The notes under the pieces were generated by a model that searched no databases, was not told the DNA's origin, and worked only from the letters and a program-made list of their open reading frames with translations. Below, piece by piece: positions 40,830 through 48,839 of a stretch of 64,000 bases of DNA. The DNA is from Bifidobacterium catenulatum subsp. kashiwanohense JCM 15439 = DSM 21854. Its GTDB lineage: Bacteria > Actinomycetota > Actinomycetes > Actinomycetales > Bifidobacteriaceae. Positions within the stretch are counted from its first letter, which is position 1, and each line of letters begins with the position of its first letter. The position numbers and the translations under genes are program-made. The stretch spans positions 2,108,001 through 2,172,000 of the forward strand of contig NZ_AP012327.1 in NCBI RefSeq assembly GCF_001042615.1, written 5' to 3'.

Positions 40830-41699
40830 CTACTTGACCGCGCCTGTGGTGATACCACGGGACAGCGTACGTTGGAAGATCAGGTAGAAGATGAGGGTTG
40901 GAACGATGCTGATCAGCGAGGCCGCGGCGGTTGTGGTCACGTCCATCAGGCGGTCTCCGGACAGAGAGCTGACCGCAATCGGGATGGTCTGCGTAGAGTT
41001 GTCGACCAGGAAGGCCATCGGAATCATGTATTCGTTCCAAGTCCAGATGAAGAAGAATACGAGCATGACGCTCAGTGTCGGCTTGGAAATCGGGAACACG
41101 ATCTTACGGAAGATGGTCCAACGGTTTGCACCATCAATGGTCGCCGCTTCTAGAATCGCCTTTGGGAAGGTGCCATATACCGAGGAAAGCAAGTAGGTGC
41201 CGAAAGCGCTCTGAATCACGGTGAAGATGATGACGATCGCCCATTGGGAGTTGTATAGACCTATGTTCTTGAACATGATGTACAGCGGGTACAGCAAGGC
41301 TTCTTGGGGCATCATGTTGGCAAGCATGATGAGCAGAATAATCCATCGGCGCCCTTTGACGCGGCCGATGCCGAGTGCGAATGCGTTGAACATCGACAGA
41401 ATCACCGCGAGGATGGCGACCAGTCCCGATGTCCAAATGCTGTTCCACAGCTTTTCCGGATAGTTGACACGGTTCCAGAACTTCATCAGACCGTCAAGGC
41501 TGAACCCCTTTGGCCACGACAATGGGCCTGCCGCATTGTAATCGGTGGTTGTTTTGAATGCGTTGAGCAGCAGGACGATGAACGGGAAGAGCATCACCAG
41601 CCCGCCCACGATCAGCAGAGCAAGGATGAACCAGTCGCCGGCAGTGCGGTTCTTCTTGGCTTTCGGGGCACATACTTTTGCCATTGTTACGCTTGTCAT
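40830..41699 (-). CDS. Sugar ABC transporter permease, MalG family
   Basis: 289 residues, about six membrane helices. The EAA loop reads LEAATIDGANRWTIFRKIVFP and the protein ends in RGITTGAVK. It starts 6 bp after the MalF-type gene, whose stop region supplies its GAGGAG ribosome site. Partner of the MalF-type permease and binding protein upstream; the ATPase must come from elsewhere, most likely MsmK at 55353-56480. Substrate inferred from neighbouring alpha-xylosidase and beta-glucosidase. Confidence 0.93.
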   Translation of the reverse strand: MTSVTMAKVCAPKAKKNRTAGDWFILALLIVGGLVMLFPFIVLLLNAFKTTTDYNAAGPLSWPKGFSLDGLMKFWNRVNYPEKLWNSIWTSGLVAILAVILSMFNAFALGIGRVKGRRWIILLIMLANMMPQEALLYPLYIMFKNIGLYNSQWAIVIIFTVIQSAFGTYLLSSVYGTFPKAILEAATIDGANRWTIFRKIVFPISKPTLSVMLVFFFIWTWNEYMIPMAFLVDNSTQTIPIAVSSLSGDRLMDVTTTAAASLISIVPTLIFYLIFQRTLSRGITTGAVK

Positions 41700-41705
41700 T
41701 TCAGA

Positions 41706-42674
41706 TCACTCCTCGTCTTCTTTCGCGACCTTCTCCTGCACGTTGGTGAAGATAATCGACACCACGACGACCACCACGGTTAATGCCGTGGAGATGGCGG
41801 CACCGTAGCCGACCTGTTGGGATTGGAAGAACTGCGTGTACGAATAGTACGACGGTACTATGGTGCTGGTTCCCGGACCGCCCTTGGTCAGCATGTAGAC
41901 CGGACCGAACACCTTGAGAGCCGCGATGGTGCAGGTGAGCGCCACCACGAATATCTCGGGCTTGATGGACGGCAGTGTGATGGCGCGGAACCGTTGCCAC
42001 CAGTTAGCGCCGTCGAGGCTGGCTGCCTCATACAGTTCCGGATCGACGCGCTGCAGACCGGACATGAAGATGACCAGAGGGTAGCCGACCTGAATCCAAA
42101 TCATGATGAGCATCAGGAAGATCAGTGAGGTGTCTGGCTTGCCGAGCCAATCATGCTGCAGCGAGCCTAGACCGACCGCCTTGAGCAGCGCGTTCAACGC
42201 GCCGTTTTCCGGTCGGAATATCCAGCCCATGACCAGAGCCGCGACGGAAATCGGCAGCAGCTGCGGGAAGTAGTAGATGGCCCGCATGGTTGAGGCGGTT
42301 TTTGCACCAAACTTCTTCTGTACTACGTCAAACACAAGAGAGGAAAGAATCAGACCAAGCAGGATGGGGATGACCACCATAGCAATGATCATCCAGATCG
42401 AGTTGCGGAACGAGATCCAGAATGTGGTGTCATGCATGAGCTTGGTCCAATTTGACAATCCGCACCAAACCGGCGGTTTGATACCACGGTAGTTGGTGAA
42501 ACTCAGATACACATTCCACACGGCAGGGATGATGATAATCCACAGCAACATCAGAAAGCCTGGGATCAAATATAGCCAGAACCTGTTGGACGGGCTGCCG
42601 GGGATTCGAGACATCCCCTTTTCATGGGCATCCATCGGAACGACCGAGTGGTTCTTGTTCTTTGTCGTAGTCAT
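41706..42674 (-). CDS. Sugar ABC transporter permease, MalF family
   Basis: 322 residues. Hydrophilic N-terminus, then six membrane helices, with the EAA loop YEAASLDGANWWQRFRAITLP. Forms the translocation pore together with the MalG-type protein encoded 6 bp downstream. A strong hairpin (42796-42819) separates it from the binding-protein gene, so permease mRNA is probably less abundant than binding-protein mRNA. Confidence 0.93.
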   Translation of the reverse strand: MTTTKNKNHSVVPMDAHEKGMSRIPGSPSNRFWLYLIPGFLMLLWIIIIPAVWNVYLSFTNYRGIKPPVWCGLSNWTKLMHDTTFWISFRNSIWMIIAMVVIPILLGLILSSLVFDVVQKKFGAKTASTMRAIYYFPQLLPISVAALVMGWIFRPENGALNALLKAVGLGSLQHDWLGKPDTSLIFLMLIMIWIQVGYPLVIFMSGLQRVDPELYEAASLDGANWWQRFRAITLPSIKPEIFVVALTCTIAALKVFGPVYMLTKGGPGTSTIVPSYYSYTQFFQSQQVGYGAAISTALTVVVVVVSIIFTNVQEKVAKEDEE

Positions 42675-42795
42675 AGCAGGTCACTTTCCAAGTTCAACGT
42701 ACATATGGCATCCGGTCGGCAATAATCTTCGATTGCAGATGCATGGGGCCTGACAGCGTTGCCATGGCCCGGAAAAGTCTGACATGAGAGGAAAA

Positions 42796-42819
42796 GTGTG
42801 CGGGGAGAACCCCGCACAC
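42796..42819 (-). terminator. Intra-operon attenuator hairpin
   Basis: GTGTGCGGGG pairs perfectly with CCCCGCACAC around AGAA, and on the minus strand TTTTCC follows. It lies between the binding-protein stop and the permease start, the position where partial terminators commonly set a high binding-protein to permease ratio. Confidence 0.75.
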
Positions 42820-42854
42820 CTGGGTTCAATTATTTTCAGTTATGGCTCAGGCGC

Positions 42855-44171
42855 TCAGTTCTTGACGCCAGCGGCTTCGACGCCCTTGTCGTAGTTGTCC
42901 TTCATCTGATTGAGTACCGTCTTGGTATCGGAGGTGCCGTTGACGAGCTCCTGCAGCGATGAGTTGAGCTCGTCATAGAAAGTGGAGGTCGGCCAATCCG
43001 GGTAGAAGCCGAGGCCGTCTTCCTTCACCACCTTGCTAAAGGATTCGACGAGCTCCTTGTTGGACGGATCAGTGATCTTGTCGGCGTTCGCCGCGATCGG
43101 CAGACCGCCATTGTTGCCCATCAGGTCCTGTACTTCCTCGCTCAGCGTGATGTTGATGAACTTGGCGGCGAGATCCTTCTTCTTGGAGTTCTCCGGAATC
43201 ACCCAGATGTTGCCAGAGGAACCGGGAATCTTCTTGGATTCTGGGAAGGTACCGATGGTCCAGTTGAAGTTCTTGGCGATATCGCTCTGGAAGCGGCCGT
43301 ACCACCATGTGCCGGAGAAGAACATCGGGTAGGTGCCCTTGATGAAGTTCTGTCCGGCGTCTTCGGCCTTGGTGCCGGTGCAGTCCTTGGAGATGTATCC
43401 CTCATCGACCCACTTCTTGATGGTGTTGGTTGCGTAGGTGGTGGCCTTGCCCTGCCAATCGACGTCACCGTCGTACATCTCGTAGGCCTTCAGGAACTTG
43501 CTGTCGGCCTTTTGCAGGACCAGCTGCCACCACAGGTGCTGCAGTGGGTATTCGGCCACGCCTTCGGAGAGCGGAGTGATGCCATTGTCCTTGAACTTCT
43601 GCATCGCAGTCTCAAGCTCATCCATAGTGGTCGGAATCTCAATACCGTACTTGTCGAACATGTCCTTGTTGTAGTACATCACGACGTCTTCACCGTAGTT
43701 CGTAATGCCGTACCAGTCACCGGAGCCCATCACGCCCTTGTCATTGTATTTGCCGGTGTCGGCCAAAGAACCAGAAATCTTCTTGTCCCACTTGTACTGC
43801 TTGACGTAATCGTTGAGGTTACTCAGCAGTCCCTGACTGGCCAGCAGACCTGCGGTGGCGTTGCCCTTGTTGTATTCCATGACGTCCGGAGCGTCATCAG
43901 AATTGAGCACTTGGCTGGCAGTTTGGCGGATCTGCTCGAAGGATTTCTTCTCAAATTCGACTTTGACACCAGTCTCTTTCTCGAAGATATCCATGGCCTT
44001 CTTCCATGCCTTGCCCATAGCACCATTGTCTTCCTCGTAGTGCCAGATCTTGATGGATTTAGGATTTTCCTCCTGAGCATTGTTGCTGCTTCCGCAACCA
44101 GAGAGGGATGTCATACCCATCAAGCTTGCTACAGCCAGAACGGCTGCCATGATCTTACGGGATCGCTTCAT
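42855..44171 (-). CDS. Sugar ABC transporter solute-binding lipoprotein
   Basis: About 438 residues. Signal peptide MKRSRKIMAAVLAVA with the lipobox LSGC at Cys26, so it is anchored outside the membrane. Family-1 binding-protein fold (FEKETGVKVEFEKKSFEQI, then a FIKGTYPMFFSGTWWYGRF segment that often contacts sugar). AAGGAG lies before ATG 44171. First gene of the binding protein-permease-permease-alpha-xylosidase unit, and divergent from nothing: the LacI gene lies upstream in the same direction. Confidence 0.92.
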   Translation of the reverse strand: MKRSRKIMAAVLAVASLMGMTSLSGCGSSNNAQEENPKSIKIWHYEEDNGAMGKAWKKAMDIFEKETGVKVEFEKKSFEQIRQTASQVLNSDDAPDVMEYNKGNATAGLLASQGLLSNLNDYVKQYKWDKKISGSLADTGKYNDKGVMGSGDWYGITNYGEDVVMYYNKDMFDKYGIEIPTTMDELETAMQKFKDNGITPLSEGVAEYPLQHLWWQLVLQKADSKFLKAYEMYDGDVDWQGKATTYATNTIKKWVDEGYISKDCTGTKAEDAGQNFIKGTYPMFFSGTWWYGRFQSDIAKNFNWTIGTFPESKKIPGSSGNIWVIPENSKKKDLAAKFINITLSEEVQDLMGNNGGLPIAANADKITDPSNKELVESFSKVVKEDGLGFYPDWPTSTFYDELNSSLQELVNGTSDTKTVLNQMKDNYDKGVEAAGVKN

Positions 44172-44260
44172 CGTTTTCTCCTTTTTCAGCGCCATTGCTA
44201 AAGTAAGATTTCCAGGATAAGTCCCGGAACCTTCCAGCCTCCATCGGCTTCATTATTGAA

Positions 44261-44318
44261 GTTAAACGAATGAACTAATTTCGGCAAAAGTGTTCGACAC
44301 AACTATCGAAATTTCGAT
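44261..44318. promoter_or_regulatory. Candidate operators before the binding-protein gene
   Basis: GTTAAACGAATGAAC (44261-44275) is an imperfect palindrome with a central CG, and ATCGAAATTTCGAT (44305-44318) is a perfect palindrome touching the LacI stop codon. Either may bind the LacI protein encoded next to them. Confidence 0.5.
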
Positions 44319-45439
44319 TAGCGAAACGCCGCTACGTTCCCGCGCACGCTGGAGGTCACCGTCCCTCTCGCCTGGTATTCATAAGGCAGCAACTCGACAT
44401 AACCGGAACCGTTGCGCTCACCTTCGATTACTTCCAGCATAAGATCAATCGCCCTCAAACAGACGCTTGCCGGCGACAACGGAATCTCGTCAACTGGTTG
44501 CGGCAACTGCATCACGCCACCGCATGTTCCGGCAGCAAGCATCGAAATATCAGCTGGAATGCTCTTGCCCATGTGACGAAGCACTGTCTGCATATTACCA
44601 ATCTGCGCCGCACTGGTCTGACCAACAATGAATGAAATCTTGGGATCCTCCGCGAAGGAGTCATCAAGTATACGTCCCGCCTCATGAAGATCGCCGATGG
44701 CGGCATATTTGGACACGACTGACATTCCCAACACCTTCGCACGCTCCAACAATGCATCGCGGAATCGGACGAGGAAGTTCGAGCCGGCACGGTACGCAGA
44801 TGCGTTGGCGCCCACAAACAGCAGATGGCGATGACCAAGTTCATAGGCGCGCTCGACTACCTCACGAGCCATACGAGCAAAATCAAAATCAACGCAGTAG
44901 ACGCTGCCGCAATTTTCAGGGTAACCAACTGAGACAACCGGCAGGTCGATAGATTTGGCAACTTCGGCGCGCAAGTCGTCCATCAGTACATCCAACAACA
45001 GAATGCCATCGGCCATATTGTTATTGGCTACGCGGCGCATTTCGGCACCACCAGACTCATGCATAAGCAACATCAGATCATATCCATGCTGCCTGGCGCT
45101 GGTGGCCAATCCAAAGAAGAACTGCGCATAATTCGAATAATTGGTGTACGAATGAACAGGCGAGCTTACCGCCAACACTTTGGTTCGTGGACGAGTTCGC
45201 CACCCGGTTCTGCTCCCATCAGCTGCAGTACCAGTTGACCTATCTCCCACCGCCGTATCATTGAGACGTCTGTCGTCAGCACCCCGAGTCTTCTGCGACT
45301 TGGACCGATACCCCAAGTCCGCAGCGGCCTGCATAACCTTATCGCGAGTCTCCTTGCTGATGGTTCGCTTACCGCTCATCACGTACGACACTGTACTAAT
45401 GGACACGCCAGCCCTCGCGGCAACATCTTTGATACCCAT
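44318..45439 (-). CDS. LacI-family transcriptional regulator of the xyloside cluster
   Basis: About 373 residues. HTH at the N-terminus (GIKDVAARAGVSISTVSYVM) and hinge region, then an unusually long, hydrophilic linker (about residues 55-95, rich in Arg, Asp, Gly and Thr) before the ligand-binding domain (VLAVSSPVHSYTNYS onward). AAAGGAG precedes ATG 45439, where the canonical HTH begins; an upstream in-frame start lacks a ribosome site. It lies directly before the binding-protein gene and probably controls the whole cluster in response to a xylose- or glucose-containing sugar. Confidence 0.9.
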   Translation of the reverse strand: MGIKDVAARAGVSISTVSYVMSGKRTISKETRDKVMQAAADLGYRSKSQKTRGADDRRLNDTAVGDRSTGTAADGSRTGWRTRPRTKVLAVSSPVHSYTNYSNYAQFFFGLATSARQHGYDLMLLMHESGGAEMRRVANNNMADGILLLDVLMDDLRAEVAKSIDLPVVSVGYPENCGSVYCVDFDFARMAREVVERAYELGHRHLLFVGANASAYRAGSNFLVRFRDALLERAKVLGMSVVSKYAAIGDLHEAGRILDDSFAEDPKISFIVGQTSAAQIGNMQTVLRHMGKSIPADISMLAAGTCGGVMQLPQPVDEIPLSPASVCLRAIDLMLEVIEGERNGSGYVELLPYEYQARGTVTSSVRGNVAAFR

Positions 45440-46444
45440 CCATATACTCCTTTGCGATTTGCTATGTAAGAGCAATAGCCGTATTCACTCACAACCACCC
45501 TACAATGACCTTTTGTCTATTTAGATTCAACCGACGAAGAGGATGGCTGATCCTTGTACAAGTAGCAGGAATCACATATTACTCAGTTCGGACGGCGCCT
45601 TCGTTCCCAGTCCAAGCGTCCGGTTCCAATCCATCGGCACGAGTACGACGGCATCGATGCTTTTGCTCTACGAATCCGCCACGATTGACTCCGAAGCACT
45701 CCTCGCCAAGCTGCGTCCCTACGTCAACGACATCGAAGACTGACACGTTCACCGTCCAGACACCTTCCAGTTGCTTATAGGACATTCAATCGTCCAAACG
45801 AGCGCACTAGTATAGGTGACGATTCGGCGTGCCCGTAATTCCCATTTTCAGGGGTTGTGCCTCAACGGAAGCGACAATGCGATACGTACATTCCGCTGTT
45901 CACGCCTCTGCACCTTCATATGTCAAGCACCCTAAACTGCCGTTCGCTACAGGTACGTATCAGCCGCTGATCGCCAACAACAAAACGTTCTCCCCTGCCG
46001 ACTTCAAAGCACGTCATCGCGCAGCACTGTATACGTACAAAGCTTCGCCTTGCGCAACTCCCGTCCGCAAAAGAATCTACACACCGACCGTTTCGGTTTC
46101 GTCTCCGCAAGTTTCCGAAGATGCTTCTGCAATCAAGCAACTGCAAAATAACCAGCCCCCATAGTAGAAAAGCAATTCAAGAAGTAAGACAAATCACCGC
46201 ACAATTTGATGTTTTCGTCGCATGATTCGACAAATTTAACTTCACGATTCGTTTTTTCTTGATGAAAATGAAATCGTGAGGTACAACCCTACAAAATGGA
46301 CGATGAGGAAGATTTTGTTGATGGCTTAAATTAGACAGATTGCCTAGAATGAGGGGTAGGGCTTCCGAAACGTTTGAGCGCAGGCGAACACATTCATGCA
46401 CATCCGAACGTCACGAAGCAAGCTCTTCAAGGAAAGGGGCCGTC
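45440..46444. other. Gene-poor stretch with two weak small ORFs
   Basis: Only two open frames look even slightly plausible: 45543-45743 (66 codons, ends YVNDIED) and 45877-46164 (96 codons, Ser/Pro/Lys-rich). Neither has a good ribosome site or recognisable domain; they may be relics. Otherwise A/T-rich intergenic sequence. Confidence 0.3.
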
Positions 46445-47350
46445 ATGAGCGACGCAATGAACAACCCATATGCGAACGATCCGAACACAAACAATCCGAA
46501 TCAGAACGGCAGCAACGGACAGCAACCGCAAGGTCAGCCGGAATACGGGGCATACGCGCCAAATCAGCAATCGCAATCCCAGCAGCAGGGCGGCAATCCC
46601 AACAATTCGGGTAATCCGTATCAGAGCGAACCGCAGATCCCACGCTACTTCGGCGATCCCAACGCCAACCAAAACCCGAACCAGAACGGCTTCTTCTACG
46701 CAAGCTACACCACCGGCCAACCGTACGGACAGCAGAACAGCCAACCAGGAACCGGCAACGACAATTGGCAGCCGATCAGCCCGTTCAAACTTGCGGAGGA
46801 ATGGCTGCCGAAGAAGGCGAAGAACGCGATCCGCGGCACCTATGCAATACTTGGCATCGCCGCCATCATCCTCGGCCTAGCACTGCTAATCTGGCCTGGT
46901 GCCACACTGAAAGTCGCCGCGATCGCCCTCGGCGCATACTTCGTAGTTTCCGGCGTGGTTCGCATTGTGACCGCAATCGTGGAACTCGGGCTTCCGGGCG
47001 GATGGCGCGTGCTTGACATTCTGATCGGCCTGATGCTGTCCGTCGGCGGTGTGGTCATGTTGAAGAACGCAGCGCTTTCCGGAGCCACGCTCGCTGTGCT
47101 CATCACCATGGTGGTCGGCCTCGGCTGGATGCTGGAAGGCGTGATGGCGCTCGTGGAATCATGGCGCATGCCAAGCTCCGCATGGGCCGTGATTTACGCG
47201 CTGCTGTCGATTATCGCCGGCTTCATCGTGCTGTTCTCCCCCATCAGCTCCACAACCTGGCTGATTCTGTTCGGCGGATGCGCGCTTGTGGCGATCGGCA
47301 TCGTCGCAATCGTGCGCGCATTCACGTTTGGTAAACCCAATCGCAAGTAA
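46445..47350 (+). CDS. DUF308 (HdeD-like) membrane protein with Asn/Gln-rich N-terminus
   Basis: About 301 residues. The first 110 residues are disordered and very rich in Asn, Gln, Pro and Gly (NPNQNGSNGQQPQGQPEYG). The rest holds about six membrane helices with the DUF308 pattern (LRIGLALLIWPGATL-like: ILGLALLIWPGATLKVAAI and VLDILIGLMLSVGGVVM). HdeD relatives are linked to acid resistance in enterobacteria; in actinobacteria the role is unknown. AAGGGG precedes ATG 46445. Single gene followed by a terminator. Confidence 0.85.
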   Translation: MSDAMNNPYANDPNTNNPNQNGSNGQQPQGQPEYGAYAPNQQSQSQQQGGNPNNSGNPYQSEPQIPRYFGDPNANQNPNQNGFFYASYTTGQPYGQQNSQPGTGNDNWQPISPFKLAEEWLPKKAKNAIRGTYAILGIAAIILGLALLIWPGATLKVAAIALGAYFVVSGVVRIVTAIVELGLPGGWRVLDILIGLMLSVGGVVMLKNAALSGATLAVLITMVVGLGWMLEGVMALVESWRMPSSAWAVIYALLSIIAGFIVLFSPISSTTWLILFGGCALVAIGIVAIVRAFTFGKPNRK

Positions 47351-47391
47351 TTTTCACGGCGCAGGCCGTAAAGTCTGATTATTGTTTTCCC

Positions 47392-47424
47392 AAGGGCACC
47401 GAGCATCCGCAAGGTGCCCTTTTC
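47392..47424 (+). terminator. Terminator of the DUF308 gene
   Basis: AAGGGCACC (47392-47400) pairs with GGTGCCCTT (47413-47421), followed by TTTC. Confidence 0.85.
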
Positions 47425-47442
47425 ATAGCAAAATCGTTCTTT

Positions 47443-47498
47443 ATACCAAGATTCAAAGTCGCACAACCATGAATCTTGGTATTAATACTGGTATATAA
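47443..47498 (+). promoter_or_regulatory. Toxin-antitoxin promoter and operator
   Basis: ATACCAAGATTC (47443-47454) and GAATCTTGGTAT (47471-47482) form a perfect 12-bp inverted repeat just before a TATAAT box (47493-47498). The right arm overlaps the -35 region, as expected for an antitoxin autorepression site. Confidence 0.7.
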
Positions 47499-47533
47499 TT
47501 GGGTATGAAATTCGGTTTTAAGAAAGGTTTATC

Positions 47534-47851
47534 ATGGCAAGCGCACTTGACATACTCGATGACCTTGCTCCAATCAGCGATCTCAGCAATGGTCGTACTT
47601 CCGCATTGTTGCAGCGGGCCGACCATGATCCAGTCATTTTGATCAAACGAAACAAGCCATCCTACGTTCTCATGAATATCGAAAACTATCGAGCTCTCAT
47701 GGAACGAATCGAAGACAACGAAGACTTGCTTCTTGCCGAAAAAAGACTCGCCAACCGCACTGGCACAACTATCAGCAACGAAGAGGTCATGTTCGATCTC
47801 GGCATTTCCCCAAGCGACCTCGCCGAGGCACCTGAGCCGGAACTTGCATGA
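47534..47851 (+). CDS. Antitoxin, Phd/YefM family
   Basis: 105 residues. N-terminal DNA-binding part with PVILIKRNKPSYVLMNIENYRAL, the typical Phd/YefM core, and an acidic C-terminal tail that would embrace the toxin. AAGGTT precedes ATG 47534. Its stop overlaps the toxin start by 4 bp (ATGA), the usual coupling in such pairs. Presumably represses its own promoter through the inverted repeat at 47443-47482. Confidence 0.9.
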   Translation: MASALDILDDLAPISDLSNGRTSALLQRADHDPVILIKRNKPSYVLMNIENYRALMERIEDNEDLLLAEKRLANRTGTTISNEEVMFDLGISPSDLAEAPEPELA

Positions 47852-48177
47852 ACTGGCAAGTTGAATGGCTTGACGAAGCCAAGAAAGACATGCGCAAACT
47901 CGGCAAAGCCGAGCAAATCCAAGTACTCAAGGGAATCGAGAAAATTCGTACAAACCCACTGCCCACCTCGCAAGGCGGGTATGGCAACCCGTTACGAAAT
48001 GCCGAACGAACGAAACTTTCCGGGCTTTGCAAAATCAAATTCAGGGATATCGGCATTCGAGTTGTTTACAAACCGTTACTGCGAGATGGAATCATGACCA
48101 TCATCGTCGTTGGCATTCGTTCCGACAGTGACGCTTACATCAAAGCCGACAGGAGACGCAAAGAATATGGACTATAA
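47848..48177 (+). CDS. RelE/ParE-family toxin
   Basis: 109 residues, basic. Sequence WQVEWLDEAKKDMRKLGKAEQ, then GNPLRNAERTKLSGLCKIKFRDIGIRVVYKP and IIVVGIRSDSDAYIKA, typical of RelE-fold mRNA interferases (RelE/StbE group) that cut mRNA on the ribosome. Translationally coupled to the antitoxin. Complete length, no disruption seen. Confidence 0.9.
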   Translation: MNWQVEWLDEAKKDMRKLGKAEQIQVLKGIEKIRTNPLPTSQGGYGNPLRNAERTKLSGLCKIKFRDIGIRVVYKPLLRDGIMTIIVVGIRSDSDAYIKADRRRKEYGL

Positions 48178-48389
48178 GATACGTCCGCCAATTTTCGACG
48201 AATGTTACTTTTCTTCAAGATTAGCCGATGATTTTACAAAAGAAGTGACGATCGTCGCATGATATTGATGGTTTGCCCGGCTTAGAATGAAGGCACAACA
48301 GAAGAACGAAGAAAAAGACAAACACAATACAGACTTACGGCAGCGGCCAGAGGAATGACAAGAAGAAAAGACGCGCCGCCAAGCCAAGT

Positions 48390-48646
48390 GAAAGGAAACA
48401 TCATGAAGAACAACACTTTCGATCAGATCATCAACGCCAACCTCGCCTCCATCGATCCGGGTTTCGGCCAGTTCGCCCTCGCCAAGGCTTCCGCTGACCT
48501 CTTCAAGAAGGTCCTCAACAAGTAAGACCGCTTCCTAGACAGGAGGCAAGGCGCAGGCGCGGCAGCACCCCGCTCCCCTTCTTTCCAATCCTTAAATCAC
48601 ATAGCGGGAGGCCGCGGTTCCAAACGGAATCGCGGCCTCCCGCTTT
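48390..48646. repeat. 257-bp perfect duplication, copy A
   Basis: Identical at every base to 50703-50959, in the same orientation 2313 bp away. It covers the ribosome site, the whole 40-codon gene, its 3' untranslated region and the terminator. Upstream of it the two promoter/leader regions are only partly alike (both have GAAGGCACAACAGAA and CAGAAGAACGAAGAA). Confidence 0.95.
48403..48525 (+). CDS. Small 40-residue protein, copy A
   Basis: Forty residues beginning MKNNTFDQIINANLASIDPG and ending LFKKVLNK; basic, with two likely amphipathic helices and a Gly-Phe-Gly link in the middle. No cysteines, no leader cleavage motif, and no domain I recognise. AAAGGAAAC precedes the ATG. The purine-rich leader of more than 100 bases begins near a TAGAAT box at about 48285, and a strong terminator follows at 48603. 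The presence of a second, identical copy argues that it is a real, expressed gene. Function unknown. Confidence 0.8.
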   Translation: MKNNTFDQIINANLASIDPGFGQFALAKASADLFKKVLNK

Positions 48647-48647
48647 T
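48603..48647 (+). terminator. Terminator of small gene, copy A
   Basis: Arms AGCGGGAGGCCGCGGTTCC and complement around AAAC, with one G-T mismatch and a TTTT tail. Confidence 0.92.
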
Positions 48648-48740
48648 CGCATGCGCACGCATACACACACGCACCTGCCCTGCCGGCAATATTCACCATT
48701 CGCTCCGCGCAATCATGCCAATACATCGTTTTCCACCTAA

Positions 48741-48792
48741 CTTCGCACGAACTTAACAGCAAACTTAACAACTGCGAAGTTGCTGTTAAGTT
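48741..48792. promoter_or_regulatory. Nested operator before the AlbA-type regulator gene
   Basis: AACTTAACAGCAA (48750-48762) and TTGCTGTTAAGTT (48780-48792) are perfect arms, enclosing a second CTTAAC. CTTCGCA (48741-48747) and TGCGAAG (48773-48779) form an interleaved pair. Four CTTAAC/GTTAAG words in 50 bp suggest cooperative binding, probably by the downstream gene product. Confidence 0.6.
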
Positions 48793-48839
48793 ATGTTAAG
48801 CTTGTTGCAAGTAAATGGATTTGCGCCAGGGAGACGGTC

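Noticed and set aside
45543..45743. Small protein gene of 66 codons
   Set aside because: The only GAAGAGG ribosome-like word touches the ATG with no spacer, and there is no recognisable domain; kept only as a note in the gene-poor region.
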